Below are positions 9,808 through 18,517 of a stretch of 63,967 bases of DNA, piece by piece. Numbering within the stretch: position 1 is the stretch's first letter; every line of letters begins with the position of its first letter. Origin of the DNA: Rhodoferax ferrireducens (lineage in GTDB: Bacteria > Pseudomonadota > Gammaproteobacteria > Burkholderiales > Burkholderiaceae_C); the NCBI RefSeq assembly GCF_003347515.1, contig NZ_QEII01000226.1, positions 1-63,967 on the forward strand, given 5' to 3'. The notes under the pieces are model-generated. The model was not told where the DNA came from. It made no database searches and worked only from the letters and a program-made list of their open reading frames with translations. The position numbers were made by a program, and so were the translations under genes.

Positions 9808-10859
9808 TGAGCATGCCGCTTGAATCGCTGAACAATTGCCGGCTGTCTTTCTCTGAATTTTCGCAACTGGGTCCTGAGGCGGAAAGTCATGTGCTGGGCG
9901 CCATTGGCTATTTTGCGGCGCCGCTAAACCGTGCTGCGGAAACCCCCATTGATGCCCCTTTTTTGCGGGTGTCGATGCCAGCGCTTGCCGGGATGCCAAT
10001 CGCACCGGCGGATGCGGTGTGCGATGTTTGGCTCAGTGCCTCGGCCCTGACCCAGGGTCAATGCGGTGATGTTTGTTACCGCCACGATGGCAACACCTTG
10101 TTTGGTGTGATCGAACTCGCTGAAACCGACGCCGGGCCGGACGCGACATCGACACCCTTGCAGTTCGCCACGGAGCGTGCCTACCGGCAAATATTCGGCG
10201 TGCTGGAAACGCTGGGCTATCCTTTTTTATTCCGGCTGTGGAACTACATGGCCGACATCAATGGTCACAGCCACGGCCAGGAGCGTTATCGCCAGTTCAA
10301 TCTGGGGCGCCAAGACGCCTTTCTGGCCTGCCGGCGCGACGTGGTGGGCAATGTGCCGGCCGCTTGCGCCCTGGGCTCGGCCAGTGGCCCGCTGACGATT
10401 GCATTCATGGCCGGGCGCCAGGCGCCGCTGGCGCTGGAAAATCCGCGCCAGATCAGTGCCTACAACTACCCTGAAAACTACGGTCCGCGCAGTCCGACCT
10501 TCTCGCGCGCCAGCCTGGTTCGCCTGGGTTCCGACGAGGTGCTGCTGATCTCGGGCACGGCCAGCATAGTGGGTCATGACACGCTGCATGCCGGCGACGT
10601 GCAGGCCCAGACGCACGAAACCCTGACCAATCTTGAAGCGATCATCCAGGTGGCCAATTTGCAGGCGAAGCAGCCGCTGTATTCGCTCGGACATCTTTTT
10701 TTCCGTGTCTACGTGCGCCACAGCGTCGATGTCGCGGCCATCCAAGACGTCATGGACCAGCGCATCGGCGCGAGTTTCAATGCCGTCTTTTTGCAGGCCG
10801 ATGTGTGTCGCCAGGACTTGCTGATGGAAATCGAAGCCAGCGCCTCGCGTCCGGTGTAG
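9807..10859 (+). CDS. xanB2: Chorismatase (XanB2/Hyg5/FkbO family)
   Basis: Predicted to convert chorismate to 3- and/or 4-hydroxybenzoate (or a dihydrodiol) plus pyruvate. The 350-residue length and the conserved blocks ENPRQISAYNYPENYGPRSP, SGTASIVGHDTLHAGD, QTHETLTNLEAI and the C-terminal MEIEA are typical of the chorismatase family. In Xanthomonas, XanB2 supplies hydroxybenzoate for xanthomonadin, which matches this gene's place beside the aryl polyene genes. The ATG at 9807 overlaps the upstream stop by one base. Whether the product is 3-HBA or 4-HBA depends on active-site residues I cannot resolve by eye. Confidence 0.85.
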   Translation: MSMPLESLNNCRLSFSEFSQLGPEAESHVLGAIGYFAAPLNRAAETPIDAPFLRVSMPALAGMPIAPADAVCDVWLSASALTQGQCGDVCYRHDGNTLFGVIELAETDAGPDATSTPLQFATERAYRQIFGVLETLGYPFLFRLWNYMADINGHSHGQERYRQFNLGRQDAFLACRRDVVGNVPAACALGSASGPLTIAFMAGRQAPLALENPRQISAYNYPENYGPRSPTFSRASLVRLGSDEVLLISGTASIVGHDTLHAGDVQAQTHETLTNLEAIIQVANLQAKQPLYSLGHLFFRVYVRHSVDVAAIQDVMDQRIGASFNAVFLQADVCRQDLLMEIEASASRPV

Positions 10860-10870
10860 TCGGTCCTCCC

Positions 10871-11680
10871 ATGCGCAGACTCATTGGCCTCTACGACTAC
10901 CTGGTGCTGTACCTGGGCCTGGTTTGGCTGGGCCTGCTGTGCCTTGGCTGGACCCTGTTTGCTGTGCTGCTTTATCCGTTGCTGCCACTGCAGCGCGGGC
11001 GTGCCCTCGGGCGCTGGATGATCATGGCAGTGTTTCGTGTCTATCTTGCCAGTCTGAGTGTCTCGCGGCGCTGCCATTTCGACTTGAGCGCGCTCGATGC
11101 CTTGCGCGATGAGGGCCCGCTCATCATCGCGCCCAACCACCCGAGTTTGCTCGACGCCGTGATGGTGATCTCGCGCCTGCCGAATGTCGCATGCGTGATG
11201 AAGTCCAGCCTGATGGACAATGTTTTTCTCGGTGCCGGTTCACGCCTGGCGCGCTACATTGGCAGCGAACCCTTGCGCCAGATGGTTCAATCGGCGGTCA
11301 AGGACATCCAGGGTGGCAGTCACTTGCTGTTGTTTCCCGAAGGCACGCGCACCACGCACGACCCGGTGAACCCGCTGCGGGGCAGCATCGGCCTGATCGC
11401 GCACCTGGCGCAAATACCCGTGCAGACCGTTTTGATCGAAACCGATACCCGCTACCTCGGCAAAGGCTGGCCGCTGTTTTGCAAGCCCGTCATGCCCATT
11501 CGTTATCGGCTGCGCCTGGGCCGCCGTTTCGAGCCGCCATCCAACACCCAGCGCTTCATGGTGGAACTGCAGGATTATTTTGCCAACGAACTGGTCCACG
11601 GTTCCGCCTTTTATGCGCCGGGGACGTTACGTGCCTCGGATGCCAACCCACAGCCTGACCTCACGACTGAATCCCCATGA
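10871..11680 (+). CDS. 1-acyl-glycerol-3-phosphate acyltransferase-family protein (PlsC domain)
   Basis: A 269-residue membrane-associated acyltransferase. An N-terminal helical hairpin (about 10-38) precedes the PlsC domain, with the catalytic HX4D motif H90-D95 (NHPSLLD) and the substrate-binding FPEGTR at 155-160. Such enzymes accompany aryl polyene clusters, where they are thought to attach acyl or polyene chains to a lipid scaffold. The start is 11 bases after the chorismatase stop, and its own stop overlaps the glycosyltransferase ATG (ATGA). A housekeeping plsC role is less likely given the context. Confidence 0.88.
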   Translation: MRRLIGLYDYLVLYLGLVWLGLLCLGWTLFAVLLYPLLPLQRGRALGRWMIMAVFRVYLASLSVSRRCHFDLSALDALRDEGPLIIAPNHPSLLDAVMVISRLPNVACVMKSSLMDNVFLGAGSRLARYIGSEPLRQMVQSAVKDIQGGSHLLLFPEGTRTTHDPVNPLRGSIGLIAHLAQIPVQTVLIETDTRYLGKGWPLFCKPVMPIRYRLRLGRRFEPPSNTQRFMVELQDYFANELVHGSAFYAPGTLRASDANPQPDLTTESP

Positions 11681-12438
11681 CCGCATCCAACACCCATGTC
11701 GTCATCATTCCCAGCTACAACCCGGGCGACAAAGTTTTCGAGACCGTGCGCGATGCGCGCCAATTCTGGGACCCGGTGTGGGTGATCATCGATGGCAGTA
11801 CCGACGGCACGCCGGCGGGCTTGCTGGCCCTGGCTGTGGACGACCCTGGTTTGCGGGTGGTCCATTTGCCGCGCAACCAGGGCAAGGGCGCGGCCGTCCT
11901 GCATGGTTTTCAGCTGGCCGCAGAGGCGGGTTTCACCCACGCCCTGACGATGGACTCGGACGGCCAGCACCCGGCTGATCGCATCCCGGCGTTCATGGCG
12001 GCATCGGTCGCGCAGCCGCAAGCCATGGTCCTGGGTTTGCCGCTATTTGACGCCAGTGCACCGAGTTTGCGCGTCAATGGTCGGAAGCTGTCCAACTGGT
12101 GGGCCAATGTGGAGACCTTGTGGGCCGGCATTGGCGACTCTCTGTTCGGCTTTCGTGTCTATCCGATTGGACCGCTGTGCCAGGTCATGCGGCGCCAGCC
12201 CTGGATGCGCCACTTCGATTTTGACCCGGAGGCGGCGGTGCGCCTGTGCTGGGCCGGCGTACCCCCGGTGAATTTGCCGGCCCGTGTGCGCTACCTGCGC
12301 GCGGACGAAGGCGGGGTTTCGCACTTCCGCTATTTGCGCGACAACATCCTGCTGACCTGGATGCACACGCGGCTGCTCCTCGGTTTTGTCCTGCGCCTAC
12401 CCATGCTGCTCGTGCGCCGTGCGCGCCAACTTTTCTGA
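11677..12438 (+). CDS. GT2-family glycosyltransferase
   Basis: A 253-residue GT-A fold transferase related to dolichyl-phosphate-mannose synthases. IDGSTDGTP (38-46) forms the nucleotide-binding edge and DSD at 93-95 is the metal-binding DXD. The C terminus is hydrophobic and basic (ILLTWMHTRLLLGFVLRLPMLLVRR), suggesting membrane attachment. It is the last gene of the rightward arm. It likely glycosylates the polyene-lipid head group or a lipid carrier. Its last 42 bases overlap the convergent antiporter gene tail to tail. Confidence 0.88.
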   Translation: MTASNTHVVIIPSYNPGDKVFETVRDARQFWDPVWVIIDGSTDGTPAGLLALAVDDPGLRVVHLPRNQGKGAAVLHGFQLAAEAGFTHALTMDSDGQHPADRIPAFMAASVAQPQAMVLGLPLFDASAPSLRVNGRKLSNWWANVETLWAGIGDSLFGFRVYPIGPLCQVMRRQPWMRHFDFDPEAAVRLCWAGVPPVNLPARVRYLRADEGGVSHFRYLRDNILLTWMHTRLLLGFVLRLPMLLVRRARQLF

Positions 12439-13719
12439 GCGTGAGGGCACCGGGATGCCGATGCGCGGCAGCCAGATTCGCAGCAGCGGCGTGGTCACCA
12501 CGGTGCTGAAAATGGCCATGATGACGAGGATGGTGAACATCTGCTGCGAGATCACACCGAGGTCGTAGCCGACGTTGATGACGATCAGCTCCATCAGCGC
12601 GCGCGTATTCATCATGATGCCCATGACCTTGCCTTCATGGTGGCTCATGCCTGCCGCCCGGGCTGCCAGATAGGCGCCCCCATATTTGCCCAGCGTGGCG
12701 AGGAAGACGATGAGTCCACACCAGCCCCAGGCAGTCAGGGTGTCGAGGCTGCCGATGTTGGTGCGAAGCCCGGTGTAGGTGAAGAAGATCGGCAGGAAAA
12801 ACACCATCACAAACGGGCTGATGCGTGTGGTCCAGGCGCGTACAAACGCATGTTCATCGTGCAAGAGCACACCCATCATGAAGCCGCCGAAAATGGCAAA
12901 AATCCCCAGCTGGTAGGTGGTCATCGCCGACAGGAAAATGGCCGCCAGCACGATGCCCAGCAGGTTGTGCGACAGCATCCCCGAGTGCGCGTCGCAGCGG
13001 TGCAGGATGCGCTTCATCACGGGGCGAACCAGAAACCAGCTGGCCAGAAAAAAGCCCAGCACCAGCACCACCTTGAGCGCAAAGCTGGAGGCATCAAAAT
13101 TGGACAGGGTCAGGGTTGTGGTCAGCGCGAGCAACAGCCAGCCGATGACGTCGTTAATGGCCGCCGCGCTGATGGCGATGACGCCGATCGGGGTGCGCGT
13201 CATGTTGAATTCCATCATGATGCGCCCGAGGATGGGCAGGGCTGTGATGGAAAAAGCGGTTGCGACAAACAGCGCCGTGCCCAGCGGATGCGCGCCGGGC
13301 GACAAAGTGGACGCACTGGCCTGCCCGACGAGGAATCCCAATACAAACGGCGCCGCCAGGCTGAAGCTGGCGATCCACATCACGGCCCGGCGGTTGCGTT
13401 GTGCGCTCAGGTGGGAAAAATCAAACTCCAGACCAATCTGGAACATCAAGAGCACCAGCCCGATTTGCGACAGCATCTGCATCGGCTCGGGTGCGCCGGA
13501 GTGAAACACGTACTGGAATACACCGGGCGCGAGCAGGCCAAAAAGCGAGGGCCCGAGCAGGATGCCAATCACGATTTCACCCACCACCATCGACTGCCCG
13601 ATGCGCAGCGCGATACCGCCGCCGATGCGCGCGGCCAGCACGATCACCGTGAGCTGCAGCAGCGTGAAAAACAGCAAGGCTTCTGTTTTGTGCGTTGTGA
13701 GCGTGCTTGCAATAGTCAA
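12397..13719 (-). CDS. Cation:proton antiporter, CPA2 family
   Basis: A 440-residue polytopic inner-membrane protein with about 12 helices. GQSMVVGEIVIGILLGPSLFG near the N terminus and the central AAAINDVIGWLLLAL carry the residues typical of the NapA/Kef-like ion-exchange core. There is no C-terminal RCK/TrkA-N domain, so it is a short form. The start is TTG at 13719; no better start lies nearby. It follows the ketoreductase gene by 66 bases in the same direction and may be the last gene of the leftward pigment operon. Its 3' end overlaps the convergent glycosyltransferase gene by 42 bases. Ion specificity is unknown. Confidence 0.88.
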   Translation of the reverse strand: MTIASTLTTHKTEALLFFTLLQLTVIVLAARIGGGIALRIGQSMVVGEIVIGILLGPSLFGLLAPGVFQYVFHSGAPEPMQMLSQIGLVLLMFQIGLEFDFSHLSAQRNRRAVMWIASFSLAAPFVLGFLVGQASASTLSPGAHPLGTALFVATAFSITALPILGRIMMEFNMTRTPIGVIAISAAAINDVIGWLLLALTTTLTLSNFDASSFALKVVLVLGFFLASWFLVRPVMKRILHRCDAHSGMLSHNLLGIVLAAIFLSAMTTYQLGIFAIFGGFMMGVLLHDEHAFVRAWTTRISPFVMVFFLPIFFTYTGLRTNIGSLDTLTAWGWCGLIVFLATLGKYGGAYLAARAAGMSHHEGKVMGIMMNTRALMELIVINVGYDLGVISQQMFTILVIMAIFSTVVTTPLLRIWLPRIGIPVPSRSEKLARTAHEQHG

Positions 13720-13785
13720 AGGAGTACTTCTATAAATTAGTCATGGCGAGCGTAGCGTGGCCATCTACCGTTTGCGTAGGCGCTG

Positions 13786-14505
13786 TTAAATCATGCCACC
13801 ATTGATCGAGATGATCTGGCCGGTGATGTAAGCCGCCTGCTCGGAGGCGAGAAAACCAATCAGATCCGCAACTTCCGAGGGTTGCCCGACCCGCTTCATC
13901 GGCACCAGGCGCGCGATGTCGTCGGGCTTGAACGCCGAGGCGATCATGGCGGTGTCAATGATGCCGGGCGCCACCGCGTTCACGGTGATGCCGCGGCTGG
14001 CCACTTCTTGCGCCAGCGATTTGGTGGCGGAATTGATCGCGCCCTTGGCGGCGGAATAATTCACCTGGCCGCGGTTGCCGGTGAGCGCCGCGATCGACGA
14101 GACATTGACGATGCGCCCCCAGCGGCTGCGAATCATGGGCATCATCAAGGTGTGGGTGACGTTGAAGAAGCCGTTCACTGATACGTCAATGACACGATGC
14201 CATTGCTCGGCCCGCATGCCGGGAAAGATGGCGTCGTCGTGGATGCCGGCGTTATTGACCAGGATCTGGATCGGTTTGTGCTCGATGATGGGATTGAGCG
14301 CTTGCGTCACGGCGACGCTGTCGGTCACGTCAAACATCAGGGTCTCGGCGCTGCCGCCATCCGCCATGATGCTGTCAACCAAGGCCTGCGCCGTCGCCAC
14401 GCCATGATGGGCATGAACATAGACATGGCAGCCATCGGCCGCGAGCCGACGGCAGATGGCGGCGCCGATGCCGCCGCTGCCACCTGTGACCAGTGCAGTT
14501 TTCAT
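13786..14505 (-). CDS. 3-ketoacyl-ACP reductase (FabG-like) of the aryl polyene cluster
   Basis: A 239-residue short-chain dehydrogenase/reductase that would reduce the beta-keto group in each polyene elongation round using NADPH. The cofactor motif TGGSGGIG is at 7-14, the NNAG motif at 84-87 and the catalytic Ser-Tyr-Lys at S137, Y150 and K154. The ATG at 14505 overlaps the dehydratase stop by four bases (ATGA). The open frame extends upstream, but that part overlaps the dehydratase gene and shows no family similarity. It corresponds to the ApeQ position in characterised aryl polyene clusters. Confidence 0.92.
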   Translation of the reverse strand: MKTALVTGGSGGIGAAICRRLAADGCHVYVHAHHGVATAQALVDSIMADGGSAETLMFDVTDSVAVTQALNPIIEHKPIQILVNNAGIHDDAIFPGMRAEQWHRVIDVSVNGFFNVTHTLMMPMIRSRWGRIVNVSSIAALTGNRGQVNYSAAKGAINSATKSLAQEVASRGITVNAVAPGIIDTAMIASAFKPDDIARLVPMKRVGQPSEVADLIGFLASEQAAYITGQIISINGGMI

Positions 14506-14969
14506 GAAGACTCTCCGGGAATGTGCAGCGCCGCATCCAGCACCACGGCAGCGCGACCTGCCAGCAGCAATTGGCCGGCGGCGCTGATGTTGAATTCGTA
14601 CAGAATGTTGTTGGCGCTGGCCGTGATGCAGCTGGCCTCGATGAGGAGGTCGGCGACGATGTCGTCCAGGCGCGCGACGTGCAGGGTCGCGCTGCGCACA
14701 CTGACCAGGTAGCCGACGCGCGGGCAGCTCAGCTCGGGCCCGGCCTGTAAAGCGCCGTGGATGGCCATGGCCTGTGCCGCGTATTCGATGCCACACACAG
14801 CGCCCAAGCGGCCGTGCGCGCGCAGCGGATTGGCCGGGTCGCGGTGACTGACGGCCTCACACTGAATCTTGACCGGGTCCCAGGCCCGCACGCTGTGCAG
14901 CAGGCACATGGTGCCGTGGTGCGGAATATGGGCGGCAATCCAGGCGTGGTCCAGCGCGGGGGAATTCAT
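14502..14969 (-). CDS. Hotdog-fold 3-hydroxyacyl-ACP dehydratase (ApeP-like)
   Basis: A 155-residue hotdog protein expected to dehydrate the 3-hydroxyacyl-ACP intermediate to the enoyl form. IPHHGTMCLL near residue 15-24 carries the catalytic-type histidine, and GRLGAVCGIEYAAQAMAIHG forms the central hotdog helix. I choose ATG 14969, which overlaps the CLF stop (TGATG), over an in-frame ATG at 14996. It corresponds to ApeP, the second dehydratase of aryl polyene systems; the first (ApeI-like) is at 22392-22697. Confidence 0.85.
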   Translation of the reverse strand: MNSPALDHAWIAAHIPHHGTMCLLHSVRAWDPVKIQCEAVSHRDPANPLRAHGRLGAVCGIEYAAQAMAIHGALQAGPELSCPRVGYLVSVRSATLHVARLDDIVADLLIEASCITASANNILYEFNISAAGQLLLAGRAAVVLDAALHIPGESS

Positions 14970-15784
14970 CACGGGAGCATGTGCTGTGGGATGCACGGGG
15001 TAAGCGTCAACCGCAGAGAACAGCTGTCAAAGTAATCCAGCACAACCTGTTCCGGGGTCCGCAAGGCCAGGGCGCGCAGCAAGGGCAGGCCGCGCGCCGC
15101 CGGTATCGCCATACGCAGACTTTCAAGCGCCTTGTCTTCCAGCTTATGTGCTGTGGCATCGCTCAGCTCAACGCTGATGCGGGCCAGACTGTGTTGGCTG
15201 GCCTGTGGCGCCAGGACCAGCGCCATGCCAAAGGCATCTGGAATCGGGCGAGCGCCGTGCAGGGGTTCCGGATAGGGCGTGTCATAGGCCAGCAGCACGG
15301 TACCGGTTTGATCGACCACCACCTGGCTCATGGCCTCCAACAGGCCCGCGCCAAAACTGGCATCGAAGGCACTCAAGACCGAGGCGCTGGTCATGGCGCC
15401 GGTGGCGATGCCCCAATAACCGGCGGCCGCGTTGTGGGTCGAGTTGTGAAAGCGCGTGGGCGAAATGGCCCGGTCGTCCGAGGCCAGCACCTCGCAGATG
15501 GCGTGGCAGTTTTCACCATCGCCGCTGGACGCGGAAAACACGCTGCTCAGTTGGGTGGCGTCTCGCCCCGCCATGGCGATGGCTTCCAGGCCGATGGCCA
15601 GCGTGAGGCGGACAATCGCACCACTGCGCCGGCGTTCGGCGGGCGGCAACAAGGTCGGCGTGGGCAACACGGTTTTGCCGGGAACATAAGCCTGCTGACC
15701 CAGCAAAATCGCCTGCGCGCCCGGCCAGTTGTTGAGCCCCGGCCCCAGCAGACCAATACCATCAATGTAGGCGGTGAGTGTCAT
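14969..15784 (-). CDS. Beta-ketoacyl synthase-like chain-length factor (CLF)
   Basis: A 271-residue shortened thiolase-fold protein matching the beta-ketoacyl synthase chain-length-factor family found in aryl polyene clusters. It has no cysteine at the nucleophile position (STHNAAAGYWGIATG and SVLSAFDASFGAGLLEA replace the active-site regions), so it should not condense on its own. It lies four bases downstream of the full KS gene and would form a KS/CLF heterodimer with it, as shown for ApeO/ApeC of E. coli. Its role would be to set polyene length. Confidence 0.85.
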   Translation of the reverse strand: MTLTAYIDGIGLLGPGLNNWPGAQAILLGQQAYVPGKTVLPTPTLLPPAERRRSGAIVRLTLAIGLEAIAMAGRDATQLSSVFSASSGDGENCHAICEVLASDDRAISPTRFHNSTHNAAAGYWGIATGAMTSASVLSAFDASFGAGLLEAMSQVVVDQTGTVLLAYDTPYPEPLHGARPIPDAFGMALVLAPQASQHSLARISVELSDATAHKLEDKALESLRMAIPAARGLPLLRALALRTPEQVVLDYFDSCSLRLTLTPCIPQHMLP

Positions 15785-15787
15785 GGC

Positions 15788-16984
15788 TTAAGCTGCTTTT
15801 CCAAAAACCAGGCTGCAGTTGGTACCGCCAAAGCCGAATGAGTTGCTCAACACGTGGGCAACGGACTGTTCGCGATTCGTCAACAGGTAGTTGACGCCCA
15901 GCTTGGCGTCAATGTGTTCGGTATTCACGCCGGCCGGCAGCAAACCATGCTGCAGTGCCAGCGCACAGATCACTGCTTCCAGGCCGCCAGCCGCACCCAG
16001 GGTGTGACCGCTGGCCCCTTTGGTCGAACTGCACGGCGTCGCCGGTCCGAACAGGGACATGACGGCTTTGCCTTCGGCCTCGTCGTTGCTCTGGGTCGCG
16101 GTGCCGTGCAGGTTGATGTAGTCGATCTCAGGCGGGCGCAAACCGGCCATGGTCAGGGCATCCTGCATCGCCATGCGGGCACCCAGACCTTCAGGATGCG
16201 GCGAGGAGATGTGGTACGCGTCGCTCGACTCGCCCAGGCCGAGCAGCAGCACGGCATCGGCGGCGAGATGCTCGGGCACGCATTCCAGCAAGGCAAACGC
16301 GGCGGCTTCGCCAATCGAAATGCCGTTGCGATGTTCGTCAAATGGGCGGCAGGGCTGATCGGACAGCAGGCCCAGCGAGTTGAAGCCGTACAAGGTGGTC
16401 AGGCACAGTGAATCGACGCCGCCGACGAGCGCCGCATCGATCAAGCCGGCGGCCAGCATCCGGCGCGCCGAGCTGAACACCTTGGCGCTGGAGGAGCAAG
16501 CCGATGAGACCACGACGGCCGGGCCGGTCAGCTCGAAATAACTGCGGGTGAAGTCGGCAACCGAAAACGTGCTGTGCGTGCCGCGGTAGTTGAAATCCGC
16601 TGGCAAGGCACCGGTCACCGGGTCACGCCGGCGGTAGGCCAGCTCGGTTTGCAGGATGCCCGCCGTGCTGGTGCCAATGAAGACGCCGACACGCATGGCG
16701 CCGTAGCGCCCAATCGCCGCCCTGACGGCTGTTGCAAAGCCGTCCTGTTCCAGCGCCAGTTGTGCCAGCCGGTTGTTGCGGCAGTCAAAGGCGGCGAGAC
16801 CGGGGCGCAAGGTGACGGTATCCACGTCCGCCACCTGGCCGATACAGGTTTTCAAATCGACGCCGTCGAAGGCGCAGGGCAGCAGGCCGCTGCGGCGCTG
16901 GCGCAAGGTGGCCAGGGTTTCACCCAGTCCACGCCCCATCGCGCTGGTGGCGGTAAAAGACGAGAGGTGCAATGCTTTCAACAT
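15788..16984 (-). CDS. Beta-ketoacyl-ACP synthase, catalytic KS (FabF-like)
   Basis: A 398-residue ketosynthase that would condense malonyl-ACP with the growing aryl-polyene chain. The Cys-His-His triad is intact: C163 in SSACSSS, H293 in NLHGTATQSND and H327 in KGASGHTLG. It is the only full KS in the cluster, whereas many aryl polyene clusters carry a second KS for initiation. It precedes the CLF gene with three bases between them, consistent with a heterodimer. Confidence 0.93.
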   Translation of the reverse strand: MLKALHLSSFTATSAMGRGLGETLATLRQRRSGLLPCAFDGVDLKTCIGQVADVDTVTLRPGLAAFDCRNNRLAQLALEQDGFATAVRAAIGRYGAMRVGVFIGTSTAGILQTELAYRRRDPVTGALPADFNYRGTHSTFSVADFTRSYFELTGPAVVVSSACSSSAKVFSSARRMLAAGLIDAALVGGVDSLCLTTLYGFNSLGLLSDQPCRPFDEHRNGISIGEAAAFALLECVPEHLAADAVLLLGLGESSDAYHISSPHPEGLGARMAMQDALTMAGLRPPEIDYINLHGTATQSNDEAEGKAVMSLFGPATPCSSTKGASGHTLGAAGGLEAVICALALQHGLLPAGVNTEHIDAKLGVNYLLTNREQSVAHVLSNSFGFGGTNCSLVFGKAA

Positions 16985-16999
16985 GACATCAAACCAAAA

Positions 17000-17671
17000 T
17001 CAAAGAGGAATTGGAACATAAGGACGACGCCGTAAGGAGAGGTGAGCCACCACGATGCCCAACACCAGACCGGCGACGACATCCACCACGACATGCTGCC
17101 GGATGGCGACGGTCGAATACACGATGCCGGCGCACCAGACCCAGTTCAAGCCCAGGACCCAAGGTGGCGCGCCAAAACGACGCAGAATGAAATTGAACCA
17201 GAGGGCGGAAAAAGCGGCGGTGGCGACATGCAGCGAGGGGAAGGCATTGCCCCCGACGTCCATGCTTTTGAGGAAGTCCATGCCAGGATGCAGGGCCCAA
17301 TCAATCTGCGCGGGCGGCACCGTGGTCGGCCAGAAGTAAAAAATCAGCAGGCCCGTCAGACAAGTGGCCGCCATCGCAGTGGCGTAGCCAAACAGTTCAC
17401 TTCGCGTGCCCAACAGGGCCGGCGGCAAGGAAACGTAGACCCAGAGCGAAACATACAGCGAGATGGCCCTGGGTTGAAAACCGATGAATTGGTCCAGCGC
17501 GGTGAAAGGCATCACGGTGATGGGATAGGCCGGACTCTTGAGCAGGTACAGATAGGCGCCAAAAAACACCGCGATGAACAGCGGCGTGACCGTCGCCTTG
17601 AGCCAGATGTGCCGCGGCACGGTGGCGACAAGCTGGCGATACCACGTTGAGGGCGGGTGGGAATCACGCAT
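17000..17671 (-). CDS. PAP2-family membrane phosphatase
   Basis: A 223-residue polytopic protein of the PAP2/lipid-phosphatase superfamily. PSLH is at 145-148 and the third motif appears as R191-x-H193 with D197 (RQHVVVDVVAGL). The first Lys/Arg motif is not obvious. Family members remove phosphate from phosphatidate, undecaprenyl diphosphate or inositol-type head groups. It sits inside the leftward operon between the deacetylase and KS genes, so it may process the lipid that carries the polyene. That role is inference. Confidence 0.85.
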   Translation of the reverse strand: MRDSHPPSTWYRQLVATVPRHIWLKATVTPLFIAVFFGAYLYLLKSPAYPITVMPFTALDQFIGFQPRAISLYVSLWVYVSLPPALLGTRSELFGYATAMAATCLTGLLIFYFWPTTVPPAQIDWALHPGMDFLKSMDVGGNAFPSLHVATAAFSALWFNFILRRFGAPPWVLGLNWVWCAGIVYSTVAIRQHVVVDVVAGLVLGIVVAHLSLRRRPYVPIPL

Positions 17672-17719
17672 GACGTATTCCTGGTTGGTTTGCTATTTGA
17701 ATGGACAGGATATACAAAA

Positions 17720-18517
17720 TTACACCTGCCGCAGCGTCACAAAGCGCAGTTGGCGCGTCGCAGCCGCGTCAAGCAGGGCCGGCAGCACTTCCAGGATGAC
17801 CGGCTGGCTGGTCGCCGTGCGGGCGGCGTTGCCATCATGCAAGAGCAGGATGGCGCCGGGGCGCAGCCCGGCCAGCAGCTTGGCCGTCACCTGCCCGGCA
17901 TCGCCCACGCGCGTGTCGAAGCCGCGCACCGACCAGCTGACCAGCTGCAAGCCCAGGCGGCTCAGGACCGGATCGAGAAAGGGGTTGCGAAAACCGGCCG
18001 GGGCGCGAAAGAACAGGGGGCGTTGCCCAGTGATGGCCGTCAAGGTCGCTTGCGCCGCCTGCAGCTCCTGGGTGATGCCCTTCAGACCCATCAGCGCGAA
18101 ATTGTGGCGATGACGCTGGGTATGGTTTTCAACCGCGTGACCGGCGCGCACGATGTCCCGGCACAGCTCGGGATGGCGTTCAGCCTGCGCGCCAATGACG
18201 AAAAAAGTGGCCCGCACACCGTGGCGCGCCAACAGCTCAAGCACCTGCGGCGTCACCCCCGGATCGGGGCCGTCATCAATCGTCAGCGCAATTTCGTGGC
18301 GTGCCGCAGCGGTGGCGGGCAGTCGGGTCCAGTTCGGCCCCATCCACTGGCTGCGCGGCCACAAGCCCACCAGCATGAGCACCAGGTGATTGGCGACCAA
18401 TGCCGCGAGCGCCCAGCGCCACTGCATCGGGTACACCACCCACAGCGCCACGGTCAGACCATGCAGCCACAGCGTGGCGCGTATCAGCACAGTCGGCCGC
18501 CAACGCGTGTCAGCCAC
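17720..18517 (-). CDS. Polysaccharide deacetylase (NodB-homology) family protein
   Basis: A membrane-anchored carbohydrate esterase family 4 protein. Two N-terminal helices precede the NodB domain with TIDDGP (the Asp-Asp motif), the metal-binding HTQRH and the C-terminal block RPLFFRAPAGFRNP. I prefer GTG 18517, which overlaps the MMPL stop by eight bases; an ATG at 18544 would add nine residues. It would remove N- or O-acetyl groups from a sugar. Embedded in a pigment operon, it may trim a GlcNAc-type head group on the polyene lipid, together with the GT2 enzyme. The substrate is unproven. Confidence 0.87.
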   Translation of the reverse strand: MADTRWRPTVLIRATLWLHGLTVALWVVYPMQWRWALAALVANHLVLMLVGLWPRSQWMGPNWTRLPATAAARHEIALTIDDGPDPGVTPQVLELLARHGVRATFFVIGAQAERHPELCRDIVRAGHAVENHTQRHRHNFALMGLKGITQELQAAQATLTAITGQRPLFFRAPAGFRNPFLDPVLSRLGLQLVSWSVRGFDTRVGDAGQVTAKLLAGLRPGAILLLHDGNAARTATSQPVILEVLPALLDAAATRQLRFVTLRQV

